From assembly GCF_041925275.1 (NCBI RefSeq), contig NZ_JBHEUZ010000003.1, positions 186,001 through 250,000 on the forward strand: DNA of 64,000 nucleotides. Direction: 5' to 3'. The notes below the pieces were generated by a model. That model saw only the letters and a list, made by a program, of their open reading frames with translations, made no database searches and had not been told where the DNA came from. The position numbers were made by a program, and so were the translations under genes. This DNA is from Parapedobacter pyrenivorans_A. GTDB lineage: Bacteria; Bacteroidota; Bacteroidia; Sphingobacteriales; Sphingobacteriaceae. Below are positions 53,411 through 62,760 of this stretch, one piece after another. The stretch's first letter is position 1. The number at the start of each line of letters is the position of its first letter.

Positions 53411-53435
53411 TATACGGCAATTGATTTATAAACAG

Positions 53436-54563
53436 ATGAAAAATTACAAGATAGCCCCCCTCCTCCTCCTTGCTGCCGGCCTTGCAGGCGCATGCGGCAA
53501 TAAGCAACAGCAACAAGCTGCCGGACCGCAAGCGCAGGCCATTCCGGTAACTACGGATGTGGTGACGGCAGAAATCGTGGCAGGTGTGGAAGCCTACCCC
53601 GGCAGCGTAGTGCCGCTCAACGAAACCGACTTACGTGCGGAAGTAAGCGGTTACATTACCGGTATCTTCGTCGCCGACGGTGCTTCCGTGAGCCAAGGTC
53701 AGAAGCTGTACGAAATAGACCGTACCCGCTATGAGGCGGCGGCGCAGCAGGCCAAGGCCAGCTTGGCCATCGCAGAGGCCAACCTGGATCGCATCACGCG
53801 CGATGTGGCGCGGTACCGCAAGCTGGCCGAGCAGGACGCCATTGCACGGCAGACGCTGGATTATGCCGAGACCGACCTCAATAACGCCGAAGCTCAGGTA
53901 GCATCGGCGAAAGCGGCACTGGTTACGGCTACCACGAACCTCAACCGATCCACGATCGTAGCCCCTTTCGGTGGTACGATAGGCATTTCGCAGGTACGTG
54001 CAGGGGCCTTGGTAAGCGCTGGCACTACCTTGCTCAACACCATTTCATCCACCACCCCTATTGCGGTTGACTTCGCCGTGAACCAACGGAACATCCAACA
54101 GTTCGTGACGCTCCAGAAACAGGGCAACATCGAAAAAGACTCCATCATCACGCTCAGTCTCGCGGGTGGTACCGTGTATCCGCTGCCCGGCAAAATCACG
54201 GTTATCGACCGTGCCGTGGATGCCAATACAGGTACCATCACCGTGCGGGCAACTTTTGCCAACCCCGACGGCCTGCTACGGGCCGGAATGAATACCAACG
54301 TGCGTGTCCGCACAACATCCGAAACCGAGCAACTGGTTATCCCCTACCAAGCGGTCACCGAACAGCTAGGGCAATCGGCCGTATATGTGGTTACAGACAG
54401 CAGCACGGTTGAAGAACGCCTGATCCGGCTCGGCGCCAAGGTGGCCGACCGGGTGGTGGTGCGCGAGGGGCTTTCCCTTGGCGACGAGGTGGTAACGCAG
54501 GGACTCATCAACTTGAGGTCGGGCGCTAAAGTTACTGTGCAACAGCCCGCCAAGCCAGAATAG
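53436..54563 (+). CDS. RND efflux periplasmic adaptor (membrane fusion protein)
   Basis: A 375-residue AcrA-type lipoprotein. The ATG at 53436 leads a signal with a lipobox ending at Cys20 (AGAC). It has the lipoyl half-motifs EVSGYITGIFVADGASVSQG and TIVAPFGGTIGISQV around a helical hairpin (residues ~95-160), then a beta-barrel and membrane-proximal domain (RAGMNTNVRV). It bridges the pump and the outer-membrane channel. Confidence 0.94.
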   Translation: MKNYKIAPLLLLAAGLAGACGNKQQQQAAGPQAQAIPVTTDVVTAEIVAGVEAYPGSVVPLNETDLRAEVSGYITGIFVADGASVSQGQKLYEIDRTRYEAAAQQAKASLAIAEANLDRITRDVARYRKLAEQDAIARQTLDYAETDLNNAEAQVASAKAALVTATTNLNRSTIVAPFGGTIGISQVRAGALVSAGTTLLNTISSTTPIAVDFAVNQRNIQQFVTLQKQGNIEKDSIITLSLAGGTVYPLPGKITVIDRAVDANTGTITVRATFANPDGLLRAGMNTNVRVRTTSETEQLVIPYQAVTEQLGQSAVYVVTDSSTVEERLIRLGAKVADRVVVREGLSLGDEVVTQGLINLRSGAKVTVQQPAKPE

Positions 54564-54595
54564 AAGGTAGATCACATTGTAGTACAAGTGTAAGC

Positions 54596-57500
54596 ATGAT
54601 TTCAGAAGTATTTATAAGAAGGCCGGTCACATCCATCGTTATCTCCATTTTGATAACGCTGATCGGCGCCATATCCATTACCACGCTGCCGGTAAGCCAG
54701 TACCCCAACATTACGCCTCCTACGGTCAACGTTTCGGCCAACTACACGGGAGCGGATGCCGAGACCGTGGAGCAAACCGTTACCACGCTGATCGAGAGCC
54801 AGATCAACGGCACGCCGGGCATGACCTATATGTCGTCGAACAGCACCTCCGACGGACGGGCGAATATCACCGTTACGTTTGACGTGGGCACGGACATCGA
54901 TATCGCCACGCTCGACGTGCAGAACCGCGTGGGCATCGCCGAACCGGCGTTGCCGGAAGCTGTCCGCCGGCTGGGGGTTACCACGCGCAAAGCCAATACC
55001 GACGTGTTGATGATGATCAACCTCTTTTCGCCCAATGGCACGCGCGACCAGCAGTTTATGAACAACTATGCCAACCTCTACGTGCGCGATGCACTGATGC
55101 GGGTAAATGGTGTGGGCGACGTGATGGCGTTCGGACAGCCCTTCAGTATGCGGGTGTGGCTCGACGCCGATAAGCTGGCCAACCTCAACCTTACGCCGGC
55201 CGACATCAGCGCCGCCATCCAGGAGCAGAACCTCCGGATGCCGGGTGGTAGCGTAGGCGCACGGCCACAGCAATCTGACCAGGTTTTCGAGTTCCCCATC
55301 ATCCTCGATGGCGACCTTGATACGGAAGAGCAATTTAAACAGATCGTTGTCAAGACGAATGCCGATGGTTCGTTGGTGTACCTCGATGATGTAGCCCGGG
55401 TAGAGCTGGGCCAATTTGCCTACACCATTACCAGTACCGTCAATGGCCGGACGGCATCGGGGATGATGATCAACCAGATGCCGGGCAGCAATGCCGTACA
55501 AACCGCCGAAGGCATATATGCCGCGTTGGAAGCGCTGAAGGAGACTTTCCCGAGCGACCTAGACTATACCGTGAGCTACGAAACGGTATCGGTGGTCGAG
55601 GCGTCTATCAATGCCGTACTTCACACCCTCATCGAAGCGCTCATCCTGGTTACGCTGGTGGTGTTTATCTTCTTGCAAAGCTGGCGGGCCACACTGATAC
55701 CCGTATTGGCCATTCCGGTGTCCATCGTGGGTACGTTTGTCTTCTTCAACCTATTTGGCTTCTCCATCAACAACCTCACCATGCTGGCGTTCGTATTGGC
55801 CATTGGCATCGTGGTGGATGATGCCATCGTGGTGGTCGAGGCCGTGCAGCATCACATCGATAAAAACAAGCTCAGTGCGCGGGAGGCGACCCTCCGCGCC
55901 ATGAAAGAGATCACGGCACCGGTCATCGCCATCGCACTCATCCTTGCGGCGGTATTCATTCCGGTCGGTTTCATACCCGGCATGGTTGGTTTGCTATACC
56001 AACAATTTGCTATTACCATTGCGGTTTCCGTGCTCTTATCTGCGTTTGTTGCGCTTACGCTCACCCCGGCATTGTGTTCCATTATGCTCAAACCCTCGCA
56101 GCTTAATGAAAAATCGACGGGTATGAACAAGGTGTTTTACCGGTTCAACAACTGGTTTGACCGGGTCACTAAGCGCTATTCGCACGGCGTACGGGCCGCC
56201 ATCAAGCGCGCGCCATTCGTCATCATTATCCTGGTATGCATCTATGTTGGCACATATGGCCTGTTTTCGGCCAAACCGGCCGGGTTTATCCCGACGGAAG
56301 ACAACGGTATATTCATCACGGGGATCACCCTTCCCGAAGGGGCATCGGCTGCCCGCACCACGGAGGTACTGGAAGAAATGGAAGCCACCTTTATGGAAGC
56401 CTTCCCCGAAATCAACAACATCACCGCCATCAACGGCATCAACCTCCTCAACCGTTCGTTCAAGTCGAACGGTGCCACGTTCTTCGTACAGCTAAAACCA
56501 TGGAAAGACCGTACGCGTACGGCGGCTGAGATCCTCACCCAAATCCAGGGGATGTACAGGGGATACCCCAAAGCCACCGTGCTGGCCGTGGCGCCGCCCG
56601 CCATACCCGGATTGGGTGCGAGCGGTGGCTTCAGTATGCAGGTACTCGACCAGCAGGGCGGCGACATCAAGGATTTCGAGGCCGCAGTGGGCAAACTGTT
56701 GATGGCGGCCAACCAGCGGCCAGAAATCGGCATGGCCTATACGCTGTTCAACTCGAAAACCCCCAATTACGAAGTGACGGTCGACCGGGATCAGGCCAAG
56801 AAAATGGGCATCCCACTCAACAGCATTTACAGTACGATATCGGGCTATTTGGGTAGCAGCTACGTGAACGACTTCACGCGTTTCGGCCGGAACTTCCGCG
56901 TGGTGACCCAAGCGGACACCTCCTTCCGGATGGGCATCGAAGACATCAATAGGCTGTACGTCAAGAACCAGCAAGGTGTGTCGGTGCCCTTGAGCACATT
57001 GGTTTCATACTCGGTGGTCCAAAACCCTTCGATCATCAGCCACTACAACATTTTCCGGTCGATCGAGGTGGGTGGCAGCGCCGCACCGGGATACAGCAGC
57101 GGCGATGCGTTGAATGCACTCGAAGAGGCTGCGGCCGAAACACTCGGAGCCGGCTATACGTACGAGTTTTCGGGGTTAAGTTTGCAGGAAAAAGAATCGG
57201 GCAACGCAACCTTGCAGATTTTCGCGCTCTGCATTATCTTTGTGTTCCTCCTATTGGCCGCCTTATATGAAAGTTGGTCCGTGCCATTCTCCATCCTACT
57301 GTCCGTGCCATTGGGCATATTCGGTGCTATCCTGGTCCTGACATTCCTGCCACAGCTCGACAATAACGTCTATGCGCAGATCGGTCTGGTGGCCATCATC
57401 GGGTTGGCGGCCAAGAATGCCATCCTCATCGTGGAGTTTGCCAAAGAACGTGTGGATATGGGCATGGGACTGCTGAAGGCAACTATCGAGGCCGTTAAAC

Positions 57501-57781
57501 TACGACTCCGTCCCATCATCATGACCTCGCTCGCATTCATCATCGGCATCATGCCGCTCATGTTTTCCGTCGGCGCCGGTGCGGTGTCGCGGCAAACCAT
57601 CGGCTGGACGGTATTCGGCGGTATGCTTATCGCTACCATCATCGGCATTTTCATCATCCCCGTGCTGTTTGTACTGATTACCAAGATGGCTTATGGGAAG
57701 AAAAAGCTCGCGGAACTTTCAGCATCGTATAAACCCGAAGAACACCGGGATATGCTGCATAGCGATGATGAAGAAGAGTAG
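54596..57781 (+). CDS. RND multidrug efflux pump, HAE-1/AcrB type
   Basis: A 1061-residue inner-membrane pump. It starts with the family N-terminus MISEVFIRRPVTSIVISILI. Residues ~340-560 and ~870-1040 are the two helix bundles, and VLAIGIVVDDAIVVVEAVQ in helix 4 carries the two Asp used for proton relay. Two large periplasmic loops form the porter and docking domains (GGFSMQVLDQQGGD). It expels hydrophobic drugs or lipids using the proton gradient. Close spacing (32 bp) puts it last in the tetR operon. Confidence 0.96.
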   Translation: MISEVFIRRPVTSIVISILITLIGAISITTLPVSQYPNITPPTVNVSANYTGADAETVEQTVTTLIESQINGTPGMTYMSSNSTSDGRANITVTFDVGTDIDIATLDVQNRVGIAEPALPEAVRRLGVTTRKANTDVLMMINLFSPNGTRDQQFMNNYANLYVRDALMRVNGVGDVMAFGQPFSMRVWLDADKLANLNLTPADISAAIQEQNLRMPGGSVGARPQQSDQVFEFPIILDGDLDTEEQFKQIVVKTNADGSLVYLDDVARVELGQFAYTITSTVNGRTASGMMINQMPGSNAVQTAEGIYAALEALKETFPSDLDYTVSYETVSVVEASINAVLHTLIEALILVTLVVFIFLQSWRATLIPVLAIPVSIVGTFVFFNLFGFSINNLTMLAFVLAIGIVVDDAIVVVEAVQHHIDKNKLSAREATLRAMKEITAPVIAIALILAAVFIPVGFIPGMVGLLYQQFAITIAVSVLLSAFVALTLTPALCSIMLKPSQLNEKSTGMNKVFYRFNNWFDRVTKRYSHGVRAAIKRAPFVIIILVCIYVGTYGLFSAKPAGFIPTEDNGIFITGITLPEGASAARTTEVLEEMEATFMEAFPEINNITAINGINLLNRSFKSNGATFFVQLKPWKDRTRTAAEILTQIQGMYRGYPKATVLAVAPPAIPGLGASGGFSMQVLDQQGGDIKDFEAAVGKLLMAANQRPEIGMAYTLFNSKTPNYEVTVDRDQAKKMGIPLNSIYSTISGYLGSSYVNDFTRFGRNFRVVTQADTSFRMGIEDINRLYVKNQQGVSVPLSTLVSYSVVQNPSIISHYNIFRSIEVGGSAAPGYSSGDALNALEEAAAETLGAGYTYEFSGLSLQEKESGNATLQIFALCIIFVFLLLAALYESWSVPFSILLSVPLGIFGAILVLTFLPQLDNNVYAQIGLVAIIGLAAKNAILIVEFAKERVDMGMGLLKATIEAVKLRLRPIIMTSLAFIIGIMPLMFSVGAGAVSRQTIGWTVFGGMLIATIIGIFIIPVLFVLITKMAYGKKKLAELSASYKPEEHRDMLHSDDEEE

Positions 57782-57788
57782 AATTTAA

Positions 57789-57823
57789 TTGATAATTGGC
57801 GATTGACAATTAACAATTATTAA
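57789..57823. repeat. Heptad array TTRNNRA, five units
   Basis: Units TTGATAA, TTGGCGA, TTGACAA, TTAACAA, TTATTAA run in exact phase and end directly at the TATATTTG promoter box of tRNA-Leu. It starts 7 bp after the pump stop codon. Confidence 0.75.
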
Positions 57824-57831
57824 TATATTTG
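57803..57831 (+). promoter_or_regulatory. Promoter of tRNA-Leu(CAG)
   Basis: TTG at 57803-57805, 18-bp spacer, TATATTTG at 57824-57831. The -33 element is part of a heptad unit (TTGACAA). Confidence 0.75.
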
Positions 57832-57864
57832 CACTCCCCCAACCGACTGGTGTTGGGGAAGCCC

Positions 57865-57948
57865 GCCCAGGTGGCGAAATTGGTAAACGTTGCGGTCTCA
57901 GAAGCCGTTGGGAGCAGTCCCTTGAGAGTTCGAGTCTCTCCCTGGGCA
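57865..57948 (+). tRNA. tRNA-Leu (anticodon CAG)
   Basis: Acceptor GCCCAGG pairs with CCTGGGC. The anticodon CAG is at 57899-57901 in the loop CTCAGAA, followed by a long variable arm (GGGA/TCCC) and T arm GAGAGTTCGAGTCTCTC. CCA is not encoded after the discriminator A. Confidence 0.95.
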
Positions 57949-57952
57949 CAAG

Positions 57953-57985
57953 AAAAGGCGAATCTGGTTTGGATTCGCCTTTTTG
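57953..57985. terminator. Terminator after tRNA-Leu(CAG), also serving DUF202
   Basis: Stem AAAAGGCGAATC / GATTCGCCTTTT (57953-57964, 57972-57983) with a T run on each strand, placed between convergent genes. Confidence 0.9.
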
Positions 57986-57990
57986 TTGGC

Positions 57991-58299
57991 TCACTTTCCC
58001 ACCTGATCGATCTGCTCGCCGTATTCTATTTTATAGCCGCCGATATGTTTCTCGCTACCTGCTATTTTCTTACGCTGGATAAAGAAGTTGAACACGCCCA
58101 CCACCAAAACAACGGCAGCAATCACGAAAAGGACATACTCGTAGATACGTCCGCCCGGAATGTCGAGCAGCCGGTCGACGGAAATTCCAGCCACAGCAAA
58201 ATACATGGACGTCCGCAAAAATGACAAAAACGTGGACTGGTTGGCCAATATCGTCCGCTGGAGGGCTAACCGTTCGCGAAGGATTAAATCTCTATTCAT
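57991..58299 (-). CDS. DUF202-family small membrane protein
   Basis: A 102-residue inner-membrane protein. It starts NRDLILRERLALQRTILANQ, the conserved DUF202 amphipathic segment, followed by two hydrophobic helices (FLRTSMYFAVAGISV; YVLFVIAAVVLVVGVFNFF) and a polar tail. Function unknown. TACCTTTG on the minus strand at 58304-58311 ends only 4 bp before its ATG, suggesting a leaderless mRNA. Confidence 0.85.
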   Translation of the reverse strand: MNRDLILRERLALQRTILANQSTFLSFLRTSMYFAVAGISVDRLLDIPGGRIYEYVLFVIAAVVLVVGVFNFFIQRKKIAGSEKHIGGYKIEYGEQIDQVGK

Positions 58300-58303
58300 A
58301 ACC

Positions 58304-58311
58304 CAAAGGTA
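58304..58311 (-). promoter_or_regulatory. Candidate -7 box (TACCTTTG) for DUF202
   Basis: Full TAnnTTTG match, 4 bp from the ATG on the minus strand. Confidence 0.5.
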
Positions 58312-58394
58312 CGAAACGTTCGCGTCTGTCCTATCATTTCCGTATATAGCCAGACTTCACTAACTTGCAGCCGTTACACACGAATACAACAACC

Positions 58395-60434
58395 ATGAAG
58401 CACAAAGCACTTATGATCGCAGCAGCGTTAGCCACGGCAGGCGTTGGCCAGGCCCAACAACCCCTTACCCCCGAAATGCTCTGGCAACTGGGCCGGGTGT
58501 CGGCAGAAGCCATCACGCCCGACGGAAAAGATGTGGTTTTCGGCGTCACTTATTACGACCTGACCGAAAACAAAGCCGAGAAGAACCTTTTCCGCATTCC
58601 CGTATCGGGCGGTGCGGCCCAGCAGCTCACCACCTCCGAGGGTGGAGAAAGTGTGGTTCATGTGGACGGCAACAACGGCGCAATCATCTATCTATCCAAA
58701 GGGCAACTGTGGCAACTAGCGCCCGGCAATGCCGAGCCAAAGCAACTGACCGACCAAGCGATATCCCTGCAGAACGTCCGCTTCTCGCCCGATGGCAGGC
58801 ACATCCTATTCACCAAAGCCGTTCTCCTTAAAAAAATGCGCGGTACGGACCGCCATGCAGACCTCCCAAAATCCGATGCCTATGTATATGACGCACTGGA
58901 TTACCGCCATTGGGACACGTGGGCCGACGGAACGTACAACCATGTGTTCTACGCAACCTACACCGATGGTGAAATCGGCGTGCCCATCGATATCATGGCC
59001 GACGAACCCTACTATTCGCCCCAGCAACCTTTCGGCGGCAAGGAAGACATAATATGGAGTCCCGATGGCAAAAGCATCCTGTACGTCAGCAAGAAAAGCG
59101 AGGGCACGGCCTACGCCCAGAGTACGAACACCGATATTTACCGATATGAGCTGGCGACGGCTAAAACCAGCAATCTTACCGAAGGGATGATGGGATACGA
59201 CCGATCGCCGGCCTATAGCCCGGACGGACAGCGCCTGGCGTGGCTTAGCATGGCAGAAGACGGTTACGAAGCCGATAAAAACGACATCATCGTTTTCGAT
59301 AAACGTACCTCCCGGCGGCACAACCTTACCAAAAATTGGGACGGCACCGTCGATGCATACCTTTGGAGCAATGATGCACGCACCATCTGGTTCACAGCGG
59401 CCGTGAAAGGAACTGTGCAACTGTTTGAAATACGTTTGCCGACAAACCTAGCGGATGCGAACGCGGACCACATCCGCCAAATAAGCCAGGGGCAACACGA
59501 TATTGCCGGCGTGGTTGGCCAAGCAGGCAACCAACTGGTGGTATCGCTCACAGACATGAACCATGCCGCCGAGCTGTACCGCTTTGACCTGGCCAGCCAT
59601 CAACTTGCTAAAATCACGTCGGTAAACGACCATCGCTATACAGGCATTGCCAAAAGCAAGGTGGAAGCGCGGATCACGAAAGCCACGGATGGCAAGGACC
59701 TGCTGTCGTGGATCATCTATCCACCCAATTTCGACCCTGCCAAAAAGTACCCCACCTTATTGTATTGCCAAGGCGGACCTCAGGGTGCCCTCTCGCAGTT
59801 CTACTCCTATCGGTGGAATTTCCAGCTAATTGCTGCGCAAGGCTATATCGTGGTTGCACCCAACCGCAGGGGCATGCCGGGCTACGGCGTGGCCTGGAAC
59901 GAACAGATAAGCGGCGACTGGGGCGGGCAAGCCATCAACGATTACCTCTCGGCGATAGACGACATGGCCAAGGAACCCTATGTGGATACCGATCGGCTGG
60001 GTGCCGTGGGCGCCAGCTACGGTGGATACTCCGTTTTCATGCTTGCCGGTGTGCACCAAGACCGGTTTAAAACATTCATTGCCCACGATGGTTTATTTGA
60101 TATGCGCAGCTGGTACGGCACCACGGAAGAGCTCTTCTTTGCCAATAAGGACCTTGGCGGACCGTATTGGGATGAGCGCAATGGAAGAACGTACACGGAC
60201 TTCAACCCCATCACCCGGGTAAGCCAGTGGAATACACCCATTATGATTGTGCAGGGTGGCAAAGATTACCGGGTCGGTATCGAGCAGGGACTGGAGGCTT
60301 TCCAGGCCGCCCAGTTACGCGGCATCAAAAGCCGGCTGCTGTACCTGCCCGATGAGAACCATTGGGTGTTGGGTGCCCAGAATGCCATCGTTTGGCAACG
60401 AGAGTTTTTCCGCTGGCTGGAAGAAACATTGTAA
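58395..60434 (+). CDS. S9-family prolyl oligopeptidase-like secreted peptidase
   Basis: A 679-residue exported serine peptidase. It has a signal peptide ending GQA-Q and a TolB-like beta-propeller (SPDGRHILF, SPDGKSILYVSKKS, SPDGQRLAWLS). The alpha/beta hydrolase domain follows from residue ~440. The nucleophile is Ser541 in GASYGGYS; VQGGKDYRV supplies the Asp and PDENHWV the His. S9C/DPP-like enzymes trim oligopeptides in the periplasm. The frame opens at 58365, but the ATG at 58395 starts the signal peptide. Confidence 0.93.
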   Translation: MKHKALMIAAALATAGVGQAQQPLTPEMLWQLGRVSAEAITPDGKDVVFGVTYYDLTENKAEKNLFRIPVSGGAAQQLTTSEGGESVVHVDGNNGAIIYLSKGQLWQLAPGNAEPKQLTDQAISLQNVRFSPDGRHILFTKAVLLKKMRGTDRHADLPKSDAYVYDALDYRHWDTWADGTYNHVFYATYTDGEIGVPIDIMADEPYYSPQQPFGGKEDIIWSPDGKSILYVSKKSEGTAYAQSTNTDIYRYELATAKTSNLTEGMMGYDRSPAYSPDGQRLAWLSMAEDGYEADKNDIIVFDKRTSRRHNLTKNWDGTVDAYLWSNDARTIWFTAAVKGTVQLFEIRLPTNLADANADHIRQISQGQHDIAGVVGQAGNQLVVSLTDMNHAAELYRFDLASHQLAKITSVNDHRYTGIAKSKVEARITKATDGKDLLSWIIYPPNFDPAKKYPTLLYCQGGPQGALSQFYSYRWNFQLIAAQGYIVVAPNRRGMPGYGVAWNEQISGDWGGQAINDYLSAIDDMAKEPYVDTDRLGAVGASYGGYSVFMLAGVHQDRFKTFIAHDGLFDMRSWYGTTEELFFANKDLGGPYWDERNGRTYTDFNPITRVSQWNTPIMIVQGGKDYRVGIEQGLEAFQAAQLRGIKSRLLYLPDENHWVLGAQNAIVWQREFFRWLEETL

Positions 60435-60491
60435 CGCCCGATAACGATTTTGGTATATTTTATGCTTATCAGTTGATAAAACATAGGTGCT

Positions 60492-61268
60492 ATGGAAACT
60501 AAGAAATTACTGAAAACCGCTATTGGCGCGATGGTAATCGCGTTTGCCATTGCGGCATGCCAAACCAAGAAAACAGCAAGCAACGAAGATGCAGACCCGG
60601 CACACAATAGCATGAACTCGGTCGATTGGACAGGGACGTACCAGGGGACGTTACCCTGCGCCGACTGTCCCGGTATCCGGTACACGATTACATTGAACGA
60701 CGACGACACCTACCTGCTGAAAACCCGTTACCTCGAAAAAAGTGATTCCGTCTTTACCGAGTCGGGCACCTTCGCATGGGATCAAACCGGCGGGAAGATC
60801 ACGTTGGCCGACCGCGGCGAAAAATTCCAGGTAGGGGAAAACCAGTTGTTCCACTTGGATATGGAAGGCAACCGCATTACGGGTAACTTGGCCGAGCATT
60901 ACGTATTGGCCAGAGTAACGGACCAGCTTACCGACCGCTATTGGAAGCTCATCGAGGTCGGCGGCCAAGCCGTAGTGGACGGGTCTACCCAAAAAGAACC
61001 TTACATGCAGCTGCACAGTGAGGACAACAGGCTGGAAGCCACTGGCGGATGCAATGGCATGGGGGGCACTTACGAACTGAAAGAGCCCACCCGGATATCC
61101 TTTTCGCAGCTCATAGGCACGTTGATGGCGTGCGAGAATATGGAGGTCGAAAACGGGCTGAAGCGTGCATTGGAATCGGCCGATAGCTACCACGTGCAGG
61201 GCGATACGCTGCAGCTCTTCCGTGCGCGGATGGCACCGTTGGCCAAATTCGTGGCGAAAGAACAATAA
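60492..61268 (+). CDS. NlpE-like lipoprotein with META domain
   Basis: A 258-residue lipoprotein (lipobox ending at Cys23, IAAC). The N-terminal domain matches NlpE, with YQGTLPCADCPGIRYTITL (CxxC) and YLLKTRYLEKSDSVFTESG. The C-terminal half is a META domain (YWKLIEVGGQAV; GGCNGMGGTYEL; GTLMACENMEVE). NlpE senses envelope stress and copper in E. coli; in this phylum the role is inferred only. The fusion of the two domains is common in Bacteroidota. Confidence 0.88.
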   Translation: METKKLLKTAIGAMVIAFAIAACQTKKTASNEDADPAHNSMNSVDWTGTYQGTLPCADCPGIRYTITLNDDDTYLLKTRYLEKSDSVFTESGTFAWDQTGGKITLADRGEKFQVGENQLFHLDMEGNRITGNLAEHYVLARVTDQLTDRYWKLIEVGGQAVVDGSTQKEPYMQLHSEDNRLEATGGCNGMGGTYELKEPTRISFSQLIGTLMACENMEVENGLKRALESADSYHVQGDTLQLFRARMAPLAKFVAKEQ

Positions 61269-61276
61269 AAGCAACG

Positions 61277-61317
61277 CATAAAAAAAGGCGCTTCGTTGAG
61301 GCGCCTCTTTTTTATGC
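61277..61317. terminator. Bidirectional terminator between the NlpE/META gene and tig
   Basis: Long inverted repeat, GCATAAAAAAAGGCGC against GCGCCTCTTTTTTATGC, with GC core AGGCGC/GCGCCT and runs of A and T on either side. Confidence 0.9.
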
Positions 61318-61329
61318 ATCAATGCAGTG

Positions 61330-62676
61330 CTATTTCAATTCGAGGAATTTGTTGTATTCGATTTCTTTCTCCTCCAACTTCACCACGCCCTTGAGGTAGT
61401 CAAATACCTTCAACGCCTTCACCTCGTCGAACAGCCGATTGGCCTGCTCCTTATCGCCCAGCAATTGCACGGCATATTGCGCAAGCTGCTGGTCGGAGAC
61501 TTCTTGCCCAGGACCGTATAACTTAATCTGTGCCGCTATACGTTCCTTTGCCAACGCCAGCACTTCTTCGTATTTCACTTCGAGCCCGTTCTGGGTGATG
61601 ATCCGGTTTTCAATCAGCGTCCATTTCAGGTTCTTCACAAACTCGGCAAAACCCTCTTCCAACTCGTCATCCTTTATTTCCGGATTGGTCGCTTTGAGCC
61701 AACGCTTAAGGAATGCTTCCGGAAACTCGGCCTTCACCGCGTCGAGCCCTTTCAAGTAAAGGTCGTTCTGCAACTTTTGGGTAGCATTCTGCACCAGCAT
61801 ATCTTCTACCTCTGCCCTTACTTTTTCCTCAAATTCAGCTTCGGTGGCAACCACCCCTTCGCCGAACACCTTGGTATAGAACTCTTCGTTCAGTTCTGCC
61901 TCCTCGAGGCGGTTCACATTCTTCACCGTCAATTGGAACTGCGTATTTTCCAGTGCCTCAACCCCCTCTTCGGAAATACCGATGATGCGGGCGATGTCTG
62001 CTGCCGACTTAAATGCTTTCTTGACATCGATGGTTACCGCGTCGTCTTTCTTGAGGCCGATAAGGGATTTCTTGATTTTCTTATCATCGACCAAGTCCGT
62101 ACGCACCGATGCCGTATTGGCGATACCGCCTTCCAGTTCGTTGCCATCGGCACCCAGTTGTTTCAATTCGCTATACAATACATCGCCGTCTTCAGATGTT
62201 TCGGGATTGGTCATTTTACCATAGCTGCGGCGCAGGTTTTTCATGCGCGACTCCAGCGTCTCCTTATCGGCCTTGATCACGTAGTGGGTGAATTTGGTTT
62301 TTTCGGTAAAAGGCACCTCAAACTGTGGGGCAAGCCCGACCTCGTAAGCAAATGAAAAATTATCGTTGTAATTCCAGTTGTAATCGGTATCGTCTTCCTT
62401 CGGCAGCGGCTGCCCCAGGATTTCCAGCTTATTGTCGCCTATATATGCGTTGATCTTATCGCTCACCACCCGGTTTACCTCATCGATCAAAATCGCTTTA
62501 CCGTAGGTCCGCCGAATGTGCGAGGTCGGCACCATACCCGGCCGGAATCCCGGCAGTTTCGCCTTTTTGGCCTGTTCTTTAATTGCTTTATCCACTTGTG
62601 GGTTGTAATCCTCGGGTGCGAGGTCCACGGTGATGACTGCGTTGGTTTCGTCGATGTTTTCGTGTGAAATATTCAT
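61330..62676 (-). CDS. tig: Trigger factor
   Basis: A 448-residue ribosome-associated chaperone. The N-terminal ribosome-binding domain has AKKAKLPGFRPGMVPTSHIR (the GFRxGxxP signature). The PPIase-like middle domain and a long helical C-terminal chaperone domain follow. The frame extends upstream to 62787 through the tRNA-Leu gene, which is spurious. MNISHENIDETNAV at 62676 is the true start. It lies just below a tRNA terminator. Confidence 0.94.
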   Translation of the reverse strand: MNISHENIDETNAVITVDLAPEDYNPQVDKAIKEQAKKAKLPGFRPGMVPTSHIRRTYGKAILIDEVNRVVSDKINAYIGDNKLEILGQPLPKEDDTDYNWNYNDNFSFAYEVGLAPQFEVPFTEKTKFTHYVIKADKETLESRMKNLRRSYGKMTNPETSEDGDVLYSELKQLGADGNELEGGIANTASVRTDLVDDKKIKKSLIGLKKDDAVTIDVKKAFKSAADIARIIGISEEGVEALENTQFQLTVKNVNRLEEAELNEEFYTKVFGEGVVATEAEFEEKVRAEVEDMLVQNATQKLQNDLYLKGLDAVKAEFPEAFLKRWLKATNPEIKDDELEEGFAEFVKNLKWTLIENRIITQNGLEVKYEEVLALAKERIAAQIKLYGPGQEVSDQQLAQYAVQLLGDKEQANRLFDEVKALKVFDYLKGVVKLEEKEIEYNKFLELK

Positions 62677-62708
62677 ACTCAATTTTAAGCGTTTATTCGC
62701 ATTTACAT

Positions 62709-62736
62709 AAAAAATCCTCCCGATTTGCCGGGAGGA
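62709..62736 (-). terminator. Terminator of tRNA-Leu(UAG)
   Basis: On the minus strand the stem TCCTCCCG/CGGGAGGA (62715-62722, 62729-62736) with a 6-nt loop is followed by six T. Confidence 0.9.
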
Positions 62737-62760
62737 CCCGGTGTCTCGGAAGGATTCAAG

